Below, piece after piece: positions 47,336 through 56,171 of a stretch of 64,000 bases of DNA (its first letter is position 1; each line of letters starts with the position of its first letter). A program made the position numbers and the translations under genes. The stretch is from Aldehydirespirator sp963667505 (GTDB lineage Bacteria > Actinomycetota > Acidimicrobiia > Acidimicrobiales > Aldehydirespiratoraceae). The stretch is from the NCBI GenBank assembly GCA_963667505.2, contig OY763490.2:3782001-3846000 (forward strand), given 5' to 3'. The notes under the pieces are model-generated. The model was not told the origin of the DNA. It did no database searches and saw only the letters and a list, made by a program, of their open reading frames with translations.

Positions 47336-48451
47336 ATGCAGGTCATGCCTAGCGTCTACGCCGTGGACCCTGCTCGGGCGTTGCCGGCGTCGGCTTATCG
47401 GGCTCCTGCGCTGGTGGCTGATATTGCTGGCGTCTGGCACGACGACTGGGTCTGGGTCGGCACCGCGGACGAGGTGGCCGAGCCGGGCGACTACGTCGCG
47501 GTCGAGCTTGCGGGACAGCCACTGATCGTGTTGCGCAACCAGGGCGGCGAGCTGGCGGCGCTGGCGAACATGTGCGCCCACCGCGGCACCCTGATCGTGG
47601 ACGGGTCCGGCAACGCCAAGCGGTTCCAGTGTCCGTACCACGCCTGGACCTACGCCGACGACGGCCGCCTGCTGAGCGTCCCCCATGCCGCCCGCGGCGA
47701 TGTCGACCGCGCCGCTCACTGCCTGCCCCGATACCGGGCCGAGGAGTGGCACGGCCTCGTCTTCGCGTCGATGAACCCCGACGTGGCGCCGCTGTCGGAG
47801 CGGTTCGGCCACCTGGAGGAGATCGTCACGAAGGCGGGCCTAGCGGAGTTGCACCACTGGACCGGCGAGCGGGATGAGCAGGTGTGGCAGGCCAACTGGA
47901 AGCTGGTCGTCACCAATGCGATGGAGAGTTACCACGTCTTCAAGGTCCATCCCAAGACGCTGGAGCCCTTCACGCCCACCAGCGGCGCCTACTACATCGT
48001 CGGCAGCGCCGACGGCACCGCGACGGGCGGACTCTCCACCACCGGAGGCGACTACACCCTGTTGAGCCTGCCCCCGAACCTGGTGGGCGTGCTCAGCGAC
48101 GGCTCGTTCCTGTGGCAGGCCGTGCAGCCGCTGGCCCATGACCGGAGCCGCATCATCACCGGAGGGGCGTACCAGTACGAGTCGCCGTCGAAGCAGTCCG
48201 GCCTCGCCAAGTGGATGACCAAATCGGCGGCTCGCAGCGAGGAACGGAAGACTCCCGACTTCCTGCCGGAGGACAAGTTCATCTGCGAGCGCGGCCAGCG
48301 CGCCGCCACCGGCGACTTTGAGCCTGGGGTGCTCGTGCCGATGGAGCAGGTGGTCGCCGACTTCCACCACTACCTGAACCGCCAACTCCACGGCGCGCCG
48401 ACACCGCCAGTCCGCACATCAACCGAGGTCGGCCTCGCCCGCAAGGCCTAG
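47336..48451 (+). CDS. Rieske-type ring-hydroxylating/demethylating oxygenase, alpha subunit
   Basis: A 371-residue oxygenase. The [2Fe-2S] Rieske ligands are CAHRGTLI and CPYHAW (CxH...CxxH) at residues 80-110; the mononuclear iron site is VVTNAMESYHVFKVHP (NxxxxxHxxxxH). The type is shared by glycine betaine, carnitine and stachydrine monooxygenases and by aromatic dioxygenases. Start ATG at 47336 or 47345. The reductase partner is not in the window. With putA nearby a methylated amino acid as substrate is possible, but this is inference. Confidence 0.88.
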   Translation: MQVMPSVYAVDPARALPASAYRAPALVADIAGVWHDDWVWVGTADEVAEPGDYVAVELAGQPLIVLRNQGGELAALANMCAHRGTLIVDGSGNAKRFQCPYHAWTYADDGRLLSVPHAARGDVDRAAHCLPRYRAEEWHGLVFASMNPDVAPLSERFGHLEEIVTKAGLAELHHWTGERDEQVWQANWKLVVTNAMESYHVFKVHPKTLEPFTPTSGAYYIVGSADGTATGGLSTTGGDYTLLSLPPNLVGVLSDGSFLWQAVQPLAHDRSRIITGGAYQYESPSKQSGLAKWMTKSAARSEERKTPDFLPEDKFICERGQRAATGDFEPGVLVPMEQVVADFHHYLNRQLHGAPTPPVRTSTEVGLARKA

Positions 48452-48466
48452 GTCAGATGGTCCACT

Positions 48467-48538
48467 AGCACTGCGTCGGGCTCGACCGGTGCCGTCGCTG
48501 CCGCCGAACGACGGCTCTCCGGCCAGCCCGTCGTACAG
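48467..48538 (-). pseudogene. Deletion remnant of a DMSP-lyase-like cupin gene
   Basis: The plus-strand sequence GTCCACTAGCACTGCGTCGG followed by GCTCGACCG and then GCCGAACGACGGCTCTCCGG matches, with few changes, two separated parts of the gene at 59007-59612 (positions about 59015-59043 and 59157-59209). About 115 bases between them are missing. It is thus the scar of a second copy of that cupin gene, ending only 15 bases from the XRE-cupin gene. Confidence 0.75.
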
Positions 48539-48553
48539 CTTCCCCTTGGGGCG

Positions 48554-49126
48554 CTAGAAGATCGCGGGACTGACGATCCACAGCACGGCCGCGTCGGTCT
48601 CGCTGGTCACCTCGAACGTGTGCTCCTCGTGCGAGCCGTAGTGGATGCACTCGCCCTCGCCGAGGTCGTGCGGCTCCCCGCCGAGGGTCAAGCGCACAGA
48701 TCCGGCCAGCACGAGAGCGAAGCGCTCACCGAAGTGCCGGTACCGCAGGGGCGGCTCCGAGGGAGGCAGATGATGGATGAGCGCGGTGTACGCGCCCTCG
48801 TTGCCGTGGGCGCCGAGGACGGTGTAGCGGTGGGCCGGGTCGTCGCTGTCGGAGAGGCCGGTGCGCAGCGCCAGCGGCTTCGAGGCGCGCGAAACATGCA
48901 GGCGCGGTCCGGCCACCTCCTTGAACAGCGCACGCATCTCCACGCCGAGCGCCGCGGCCACGCTGGCGAGGCCCGACAAGGACGGCACCGACTCGCCGCG
49001 CTCGATCTGAGAGAGGTACGACACGGTGTACCCGGTGAGGTCCGCGAGGCCCTGCAGGGTCAGGCCGCGCATCGCTCGGAGTTCGGCCAGGTTGCGTCCC
49101 ACGGCCTGCAGTTCAACCTCGACCAC
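48554..49126 (-). CDS. XRE-cupin transcriptional regulator
   Basis: A 190-residue regulator. HTH at residues 10-65 (AVGRNLAELRAMRGLTLQGL, ADLTGYTVSYLSQIERGESV) and cupin at 110-188 (PPLRYRHFGERFALVLAGSV, GEGECIHYGSHEEHTFEV). It is transcribed away from the ABM-hyuA operon; between the two starts lies a strong pair of inverted sites (49166-49230) that is probably its operator. The cupin may sense the substrate or product of the operon. A deleted copy of this gene lies at 46010. Confidence 0.9.
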   Translation of the reverse strand: MVEVELQAVGRNLAELRAMRGLTLQGLADLTGYTVSYLSQIERGESVPSLSGLASVAAALGVEMRALFKEVAGPRLHVSRASKPLALRTGLSDSDDPAHRYTVLGAHGNEGAYTALIHHLPPSEPPLRYRHFGERFALVLAGSVRLTLGGEPHDLGEGECIHYGSHEEHTFEVTSETDAAVLWIVSPAIF

Positions 49127-49165
49127 GAAGCGACTCTATTCGGAGCAACAGCAGGGATGCCTCAT

Positions 49166-49230
49166 CCGGTATAGGTACACGACTTGCAACCGCTAGTACC
49201 AGCGAGTATAGATATGTGTACCTATACCGG
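49166..49230. promoter_or_regulatory. Operator with two 15-bp inverted sites between XRE-cupin regulator and hyu operon
   Basis: CCGGTATAGGTACAC (49166-49180) and its exact reverse complement GTGTACCTATACCGG (49216-49230) are separated by 35 bp. They stand 40 bases from the regulator start and 47 bases from the ABM start. The centre holds AT-rich AGTATAGATAT, suitable for a -10 box. Two identical sites about five helical turns apart suit looping by an XRE-cupin dimer pair controlling both directions. Confidence 0.8.
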
Positions 49231-49276
49231 AACGCGCTTGCTACCTAGGAGGGCCGGTGCAGTCAAGGCAGGAGCA

Positions 49277-49603
49277 ATGATCCGAACGGTTCTAGCCCTG
49301 AGGCCGAAGCCGGGACTGGCAGACGCGGTCGTCGAGCTGTTCAAGAGCGAGCGGATCATCGAGCGTGCGCTGTCGGTGGAGGGATGCCGCCAAGTCGAAG
49401 TCTGGGCCGGTGCCGACGAGGTGCTCGTGATGGGAACTTGGGCCGACTCGCGGGCGTATCAGGCCTGGCTGGCGCACCCGGAGCGCAACACGAGCAACGA
49501 AGCGCTCAACGAGCTGCTGGACCAGCCGATCTCGGCCACCAGCCGAGGCGGCAGCTACACCCTGGCGCTGTCCGGCGGTCGGCCCAGCGAGGACGCGGCG
49601 TGA
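49277..49603 (+). CDS. ABM-domain (antibiotic biosynthesis monooxygenase-like) protein
   Basis: A 108-residue protein of the dimeric alpha/beta-barrel ABM fold: MIRTVLALRPKPGLADAVVE, then VEGCRQVEVWAGADEVLVMGTWADSRAYQAWL-type core (shown here in part). It has GGAGCA as ribosome site before ATG at 49277. The stop overlaps hyuA (GTGA). Members are heme-degrading or quinol oxygenases or have no known activity. First gene of the catabolic operon. Confidence 0.75.
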   Translation: MIRTVLALRPKPGLADAVVELFKSERIIERALSVEGCRQVEVWAGADEVLVMGTWADSRAYQAWLAHPERNTSNEALNELLDQPISATSRGGSYTLALSGGRPSEDAA

Positions 49604-51660
49604 GCCGGTACCGGGTCGCCATGGACATCGGCGGCACGTTCACCGACGCCGTGGCCTACGACGAGACCACCGGCCAATACAGCGCCGGGAAAGCGTCGAC
49701 CACACCGGGTGAGCTGTCCGTCGGAGTGCGTCGCGCCATGCGAAGCGTCGTGGACGACCTCTCGACTGTCTCGTTCGCGGTGCACGGCACGACGCAGGGT
49801 CTCAACGCCTTCCTGCAGCGACGCGGGGAGAGGGTCCTGCTGGTGGCCAGCGCGGGCGCCGGGGACGTGTACCAGATCGCCCGCGGCAACCGGACCGAGA
49901 TGTACGAGGTCCAATACCGCAAGCCCCGGCCGCTGTTGTCGAGATCCGACACGGTCGAGGTCTCGGGCCGGCTCGACGCGCGCGGCCGCGAGGTCGAGCC
50001 GCTCCGCGCGGAGGACGTGGCCGCGGTGGCCCGCAAGTACCGCGACGGCGAGTACACGTCGATAGCGGTCGCTCTCCTGTTCAGCTATGAGTGCCCGGAC
50101 CACGAACTGCAGGCCTTGGAGGTGCTGCGCCGTGAGCTCGGTACTGACGTCCCCATAAGCCTCTCGCACCGTCTGGCCCGCGAGTGGCGGGAGTATGAGA
50201 GAACCTCGACCACGGTCCTCGACGCGTACACGGCCCCGATCGTGCGGACGTACCTCGAGGAGCTGTCCGACGGACTGCGGGCCGACGGCATGAGCGTGCC
50301 TCTTCACATCATGCAGTCCTCCGGCGGGATCATCACCGCTCGGTCGGCCAGGGACCACACCGTCCAGACCCTGCTGTCGGGTCCCGTGGGCGGCGCGATG
50401 GGCGGCGTGTCCCTGGCGCGGCTCACCGGCCAGGCCAATCTGATTTGCATCGACATGGGCGGGACGTCCTTCGATGTCAGCCTGATCGTCGACGGAGCGG
50501 CCGATGTCTCCACCGAGGCGTCGCTGGAAGGGTTCCCGCTGCTGATGCCGGTGGTCAACATCCACACCATCGGCGCGGGCGGCGGCTCTGTCGCCTACCG
50601 GGAGGCGGGCGGCTTGCGAGTGGGGCCTCGCAGCGCAGGAGCGTCTCCGGGGCCCGCCTGCTACGGCAGGGGCGGCACCGAGCCCACCGTCACAGACGCC
50701 AACGTCGCGCTGGGTCGCGTCGATCCGACCGCGTTCGCCGGCGGCGAGTTCGCGCTCGACGTGGATGCGTCCCTCCAGTCTCTAGCCGCCCTGGGCGGCG
50801 AGCTGGGCTTGGAGCCCGCGGAGATGGCCCAGGGGATCGTCGACGTCGTCAACGCCAAGATGGCGCAGGCCATCAGGACCCTCACCGTCGAGAAGGGCAT
50901 AGAGCCCCGAGACTTCGCCCTGGTCGCCTTCGGTGGCGCCGGTCCTATGCACGGAGTATTCCTCGCCGAGGAACTCGGCATCGACCAGATGATCGTTCCC
51001 CGTTTTCCGGGCGCGTTCTCGGCCTGGGGGATGCTCGAGACGCAGCTTCGCCGCGACTCAGCCCGCGGATTCCCGTTCCCGCACGCCACGGCCGACCTCG
51101 CCGCCCTACAACGAGTGTTGGACGAGATGGGCGCAGAGGTGCGCTCTCAGATCGAGGCCGAGGGGGTCCGGAGCGACTCGGTCGTGCTGCACCACTCCAT
51201 CGACGCCCGCTACATCGGCCAGGAGTACACGCTGACGATTCCGGTCGGCGGACCGAGCATCGTCGGCGTCAGCGACTGGCGCTCCCAGATCAAGGCCGTG
51301 TTCGACGCCGCGCATCTGAGCCGGTTCGGGCACTCCAATGCGGAGGCGCCCATCGAGTTCACTATCGCCCGCACGACCGGCTTCGGCGACCTCGGCCGGG
51401 CTGCGCCGTCGCCCCTGGAGGACCGGCCGAGCGCAGGTCCGGCGGAGGGTCGGCCGGTCCGGTTCGGGGGCGAGGTCCTGGACACCCCGCTGATACGGCG
51501 TGAGCGGCTGGCCCCCGCCTCCGGGATGGACGGCCCGCTTGTCATCTCCGAACCCACCGCCACGACCGTCATTCCGCCGGGATGGCGCCTCGAAGTCGAC
51601 AACTACGGGATTTTGTCGGCCTTCCGGAGCAACCAAGAGCAAGGAGCCGCTTCCTCATGA
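49600..51660 (+). CDS. Hydantoinase/oxoprolinase subunit A (HyuA type)
   Basis: A 686-residue ATP-using amidohydrolase subunit. YRVAMDIGGTFTDAVAYD and the second ASKHA loop LICIDMGGTSFDVSLI are the hallmarks, with HTIGAGGGSVAYREAGGLRV and GPACYGRGGTEPTVTDANV. HyuA/HyuB proteins open cyclic amides such as hydantoins, 5-oxoproline or caprolactam, or carboxylate ketones. GTG start overlaps the ABM stop. It overlaps hyuB by 4 bp. The true substrate here is unknown. Confidence 0.92.
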   Translation: MSRYRVAMDIGGTFTDAVAYDETTGQYSAGKASTTPGELSVGVRRAMRSVVDDLSTVSFAVHGTTQGLNAFLQRRGERVLLVASAGAGDVYQIARGNRTEMYEVQYRKPRPLLSRSDTVEVSGRLDARGREVEPLRAEDVAAVARKYRDGEYTSIAVALLFSYECPDHELQALEVLRRELGTDVPISLSHRLAREWREYERTSTTVLDAYTAPIVRTYLEELSDGLRADGMSVPLHIMQSSGGIITARSARDHTVQTLLSGPVGGAMGGVSLARLTGQANLICIDMGGTSFDVSLIVDGAADVSTEASLEGFPLLMPVVNIHTIGAGGGSVAYREAGGLRVGPRSAGASPGPACYGRGGTEPTVTDANVALGRVDPTAFAGGEFALDVDASLQSLAALGGELGLEPAEMAQGIVDVVNAKMAQAIRTLTVEKGIEPRDFALVAFGGAGPMHGVFLAEELGIDQMIVPRFPGAFSAWGMLETQLRRDSARGFPFPHATADLAALQRVLDEMGAEVRSQIEAEGVRSDSVVLHHSIDARYIGQEYTLTIPVGGPSIVGVSDWRSQIKAVFDAAHLSRFGHSNAEAPIEFTIARTTGFGDLGRAAPSPLEDRPSAGPAEGRPVRFGGEVLDTPLIRRERLAPASGMDGPLVISEPTATTVIPPGWRLEVDNYGILSAFRSNQEQGAASS

Positions 51661-53375
51661 GCACCGCTGTCAATCCGATCACAGTCGAGATCATCCGCAA
51701 CGCGCTCATCGCGGTCGCCGACGAGATGAATGCGACCCTGATCCGCTCGGCGTACACCCCGATCATCTACGAGATGAAGGACTGCTCGGTGGCGTTGCTC
51801 GACTCGGAGCACAGGGTGCTGGGACAGTCCGCTGGCCTCCCGATCTTCCTGGGGAACCTCGAAGCGTGCACCATCGCCATCGAGGAGCAGTACGGCCGCG
51901 ATGTCTGGGCGCCGGGCGACGTGTGGATCATGAACGACCCGTATGTGACGGGCACTCATCTGCACGACATGACGGTGATGGAGCCGATCTTCGACGACTC
52001 GCAGCTCATCGGGTTCGCGGCCTCCCGGGCGCACTGGCTCGATGTCGGTTCCAAGGACCCTGGAGGAACCATCGACTCGACCGACGTGTTCCAGGAGGGG
52101 CTGCGGCTGGCGCCGATCAAGGTGGTGGAGGCTGGAACGCAGGTCGCGACCATCACCCAGATGATCGGCAGGAACAGCCGCTTCTACCATGGCGCCGTCG
52201 GCGACCTCGGCGCCCAGATCGCCTGCTGCCACACTGGCGCCAGGCGGCTGCCGGAAATCTTCGGCCGATTCGGCGCTGCGACTGTCCTGGCAGCCCGAGA
52301 CGAGATCTTCACCCAGGCCGAGAGGCTGGAGCGGGAGTTCATCGCGGCCGTGCCAGACGGCGTCTATCGAGCCGAAGGGACCATCGACAGCGACGGGATC
52401 AGCGACCGCGAGGTGGCCGTCAGAGTCGAGGTGACCGTGGAAGGCGATCGCATGGCCATAGACCTGAGCGGCAGCGACGACGCCTGCCAAGGCCCGGTGA
52501 ACTGCGGCGCCACTCAGGCCGTCGCCGCCGCCCGCGTCGCCTACAAGCTGCTGGTCGATCCTCATCGGCCGGCCAACGGCGGATCTTTCCGACCCCTGAG
52601 CGTCAAGGTACGGGACGGCTCGCTGGTGGGCGCCAACGAGCCGTCCCCGGTGGAGTGGTACTTCACGCCGCTGGGCCTGCTGATCGACCTGGTGATCAAG
52701 GCGCTGTCGGAGGCGATACCCGAGCGGGCCGCCGCCGCGAGCTACGGCGATTCCATGGTGATCTACCTCAGCGGCTCGCACCCGAACACTAAGCAGCCCT
52801 GGCTGCATGTGGAACCCACCGTCGGCGGCTGGGGAGCATGGGACGGCTCCGACGGCGAGGACGGCCTGATCAACAATGTCAACGGGTCGCTCAAGGACAT
52901 GCCGATAGAGGTGCTTGAGACGAAGTATCCCCTGCGGCTCCGCCACTACGGGTACCGCAGCGACTCGTGCGGCCACGGCGAGTTCCGAGGCGGAGTCGGT
53001 GTCGAGCGGGAGTTCGAGATCCTCGCGGACGCGTCGATGTCGGCCTGGTTCGAGCGGAGCCGGACCCCGGCCTGGGGGCTGGCTGGTGGTGGAACGGCCC
53101 AACCCCCCGACATCGTGATCAACCCTGGCCGCCCCGACGAGCGCCACTTCCTGAAGTGCGCCAACGTGCGCCTCTCCGAAGGCGATGTCGTGCGGACCAT
53201 GACGGGCGGTGGCGGAGGTTTCGGCCGTCCCGACGATCGCGACCGCGACGCCCTCAGGACAGACGTCCTCGAAGGCGTGATCACGCCGGAGACAGCCCGG
53301 AGCGTCTACGGACTCAGCGCCCAGCGGGCGCCCAGGCCCGGAGACGGCTCCGCGAGCAGCGCCGGTGCGTCCTGA
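51657..53375 (+). CDS. Hydantoinase/oxoprolinase subunit B (HyuB type)
   Basis: A 572-residue partner of HyuA. It has NPITVEIIRNALIAVADEMN, RSAYTPIIYEMKDCSVALLD, WIMNDPYVTGTHLHDMTVM (metal ligands) and RHYGYRSDSCGHGEFRGGVG, all typical. The ATG at 51657 overlaps hyuA (ATGA). The C-terminal 35 residues are Ser/Ala-rich. HyuA and HyuB together form an ATP-dependent hydrolase or carboxylase. Confidence 0.92.
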   Translation: MSTAVNPITVEIIRNALIAVADEMNATLIRSAYTPIIYEMKDCSVALLDSEHRVLGQSAGLPIFLGNLEACTIAIEEQYGRDVWAPGDVWIMNDPYVTGTHLHDMTVMEPIFDDSQLIGFAASRAHWLDVGSKDPGGTIDSTDVFQEGLRLAPIKVVEAGTQVATITQMIGRNSRFYHGAVGDLGAQIACCHTGARRLPEIFGRFGAATVLAARDEIFTQAERLEREFIAAVPDGVYRAEGTIDSDGISDREVAVRVEVTVEGDRMAIDLSGSDDACQGPVNCGATQAVAAARVAYKLLVDPHRPANGGSFRPLSVKVRDGSLVGANEPSPVEWYFTPLGLLIDLVIKALSEAIPERAAAASYGDSMVIYLSGSHPNTKQPWLHVEPTVGGWGAWDGSDGEDGLINNVNGSLKDMPIEVLETKYPLRLRHYGYRSDSCGHGEFRGGVGVEREFEILADASMSAWFERSRTPAWGLAGGGTAQPPDIVINPGRPDERHFLKCANVRLSEGDVVRTMTGGGGGFGRPDDRDRDALRTDVLEGVITPETARSVYGLSAQRAPRPGDGSASSAGAS

Positions 53376-53444
53376 GCGAACGGCAAGACGCGTCCGAGTC
53401 AATCGACACACCCGGGGGTGTGAATCCCAAGGAGGGAGACAACC

Positions 53445-54602
53445 ATGACCAAGCCACTGCTGCGAGTAGTAGCGCTGCTGCTAACTCTCGGCCTTCTGGC
53501 CGCCGCCTGCGGCGACGACGCCGAGAGTCCGACCGAGCAACCGGCCTCGCCTGAGCCGGCCGCGGAGCCGGAACCGGCGCAAGATCCTGAGCCGGCTGCG
53601 GAGCCGGAACCGGCGGACGAGCCTGAGCCAGCTGCGGAGCCCGAGGCGACCGACGAGCCTGAGCCAGCCGAGGAACCCGAGCCGGCTGCTGATCCTGAGC
53701 CGGCCGACGAGCCGCTGCGGGTGGCGTTCTTCGGCTTCGCCGCGGCCAACGGATTCGCTCAGGCGACTTGGGCCGGCATCCAGGAAGGCGCGGCCGCGAT
53801 CGGCGCCGAGGTGGAGTTCTTCGACCCGGTGTTCGATGCCAACACCCAGATATCCCAGATACAGGATGCCATCACCGCCGGCGACTGGGATGCGTTCGTG
53901 GTGCAGGCGAACGACGGCAACGCCGTCATTCCCGTCATCGAGGAAGCTCTCGCGGCCGGGATTCCCGTGGTGGGAGAGTTCACACCGATCGGCCCGGACT
54001 ACAGCACCATCGAGCCTCAGGTGGAAGGACTGATATTCGTGGGCGCCGCACCGGTCGACAACGGTGTGATCCTCGCGGAGATGGCGATCGAGGCGTGCGC
54101 TGGCATCGACCCGTGCAACGTCGCCTACCTGGAGGGATTCCGGTTCCTGCCGCTGGACGTCGCCCGCACGGATGCGTTCCACTCGACGGTCGAGGCCGCG
54201 GCCGGCGTGGAGCTCATTGCCAGCGTCGAGGGCGGCTACCTGCCCGACACTGGCCTTAGCGCCGCCCAGGACGTATTCGTCGCCCACGGCGATGTGCACG
54301 TGATGGTCGGGTCGTCGCAGGCGATCCTCGGCGCTGAACAGGCCGCCAACGACGCCGATGTGAGCGTGAAGCTGATCGGCAACGGCGGGGCCCGGCAGGC
54401 GGTGGACGCGGTGCGCGCGGGCCGCTGGCATGCCGTGTTCCTCGACGCCGAGCGCGATGCAGGCCGTACCGCCTTCGAGTTGGCCGTGCAGGCCGCGACC
54501 GGCGGCAATCCTCCCAGCTCCTTCGACGCCACTACGCTCGTTCCCAACGTGAAGGGGACCGCAGACGTGATCGGCGACTTCGAAGGGCAGTGGGAGATCT
54601 AG
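53445..54602 (+). CDS. ABC transporter substrate-binding lipoprotein (RbsB type)
   Basis: A 385-residue binding protein. The signal peptide ends LLLTLGLLAAACGDD, a lipobox with Cys at 22. Residues 28-92 are a long linker of Pro/Glu/Ala repeats (PEPAAEPEPADEPEP), and the rest is a periplasmic-binding domain of the ribose/sugar type (LRVAFFGFAAANGFAQATWA, DWDAFVVQANDGNAVIPVI). A good ribosome site (AAGGAGGGA) precedes the ATG. It belongs to the importer with the next two genes. The linker is unusual for its length. Confidence 0.9.
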   Translation: MTKPLLRVVALLLTLGLLAAACGDDAESPTEQPASPEPAAEPEPAQDPEPAAEPEPADEPEPAAEPEATDEPEPAEEPEPAADPEPADEPLRVAFFGFAAANGFAQATWAGIQEGAAAIGAEVEFFDPVFDANTQISQIQDAITAGDWDAFVVQANDGNAVIPVIEEALAAGIPVVGEFTPIGPDYSTIEPQVEGLIFVGAAPVDNGVILAEMAIEACAGIDPCNVAYLEGFRFLPLDVARTDAFHSTVEAAAGVELIASVEGGYLPDTGLSAAQDVFVAHGDVHVMVGSSQAILGAEQAANDADVSVKLIGNGGARQAVDAVRAGRWHAVFLDAERDAGRTAFELAVQAATGGNPPSSFDATTLVPNVKGTADVIGDFEGQWEI

Positions 54603-56171
54603 CGGCCCAACCTGAAGGTCCGCCCGATCGGAGCCGGACGGAACTTCGGACCGACGAAGCGTTCCTGAGGGCTTTCGGACTGACCAAGACGTTCGGCGGA
54701 GTCCGCGGCGTGGACTCCGCCGACATCTCCTTCCAGCGCGGGCAGATCCACGGTCTCGTCGGCCAGAACGGCGCAGGCAAGACCACTCTGGCCAGGATGC
54801 TGTGCGGAGCACTCAGCCCCGACAGCGGACACATTGAGGTAGATGGCTCGCGCGCGTCGTTCGCGTCGCCGCGGGCTGCGCTCGATGCCGGCGTGACGAT
54901 GGTGGCCCAGGAGCTGTCGCTGGTCTCGGGGCTGACGGTCGCCGAGAACGTGCTGTTGGGCCAGTTGCCCAACCGTCTCGGAGTCTGCGACAGCGGCGAG
55001 ATGCTGCGCCGAGCCCGGCAGCTGATCGACGACTCCGGCTTCGGTCTCGACCCGGCCGCCTTGGTCTCGACGCTGTCGCAGTCCGACCGGCAGAAGACCG
55101 AGATCCTCCGGGCAGTAGCCAAGAACGCCCGGATGGTGATCTTCGACGAGCCCCGTTCGAGCCTCTCGGTGTACGAGGCGGCCAGTGTCCACGAGGTGAT
55201 GCGCGCCCTGGCTGCCAACGGCGTGGCGGTCGTGCTCGTCTCGCACTTCCTCAGCGAGGTGCTCGACGTGTGCGATGTCGTGACCGTCATGCGGGACGGC
55301 CGGGTGGTGATGAGCGCACCGGCCTGCTCATCTCACCGCACGCGACCTGGTGGGGCACATGGTCGGCTCCGAGCACGACGGCCTGCAGGGCCGCCGCCCG
55401 AGCCCGCCGCCGCCGGCACAAGGAGCGCCCCGGCTCGAGACCAGGGAGTTGACCGGCCGAGGGTTCGAGGAGGTCAGCCTCACTGTCGGCGTGGGCGAGA
55501 TCGTCGCGATTGTGGGACTGGTGGGCTCGGGACGGACCGAGTTCATCAGCGCCGTCTACGGGGCCCACAGGCCCGCCTCGGGCACGATTCTCATCGACGG
55601 CGTTCCCAAGCGGCTGCGCAGCCCCCGTGCCGCCAAGCGTGCCGGACTGGCCTACATCTCCGAGTCGCGCCAAGCCGACGGGGTCTTCCCGCTGCTGGGG
55701 ACCGATACCAACATCACCGTCGCCCACATGGAGACCGTCAGCCGCTGCGGCCTGCTCGCCCGGGGCCTGCAACGCGATCGCAGTGCCGACGCCGCCCGAC
55801 GCGTGGATGTCCGGGCCGGGTCGCTGAGCCAGCCCATCTCGTCGCTGTCGGGCGGCAACCAGCAGAAGGCACTGCTGGCGCGCTGGCTGGTCCAACCTCC
55901 CCAGCTGTGGCTGATCGACGAGCCGACACGCGGCGTCGACGTGGTGTCGACCGCCCAGATCCACGGCGTCATCGTCGGCCTGGCCGAGGCGGGGATGAGC
56001 GTGCTGATGGTCACCTCGGACCTGGACGAGGCTCTCGCCATCGCTCACCGCATCTATGTCTTCCGGGACGGACGAGTCGTAGGGGAGTTCGACGGCGGCG
56101 CCACCGACGAGGCTGCCTTGCTGTCGGCCGCCTTCGCAGCCGACGGCTCCGAGCCGGCGCAACTCGCATGA
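54590..56171 (+). pseudogene. RbsA/MglA-type ABC importer ATPase gene with a 1-nt frameshift
   Basis: A duplicated-NBD ATPase, 526 residues if one base is removed. NBD1 has FLRAFGLTKTFGGVRGVDSA, Walker A GLVGQNGAGKTTLARM, signature STLSQSDRQKTEILR and Walker B MVIFDEPRSSLS. NBD2 has Walker A IVGLVGSGRTEFISAVYG, signature SLSGGNQQKALLARWL and LWLIDEPTRGVDV. Between them, near 55319-55327, the frame changes: CCGGCCTGCTCATC should lack one T to give PAAHLTARDLVGHM. The stop overlaps the permease start (ATGA). GTG at 54590 overlaps the binding-protein gene. The frameshift may be real or an error. Confidence 0.88.

Noticed and set aside
49384..49599. N-terminal extension of HyuA within the ABM gene
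   Set aside because: The ASKHA start (YRVAMDIGGT) follows directly after the GTG at 49600; the upstream part is the wrong frame of the ABM gene.
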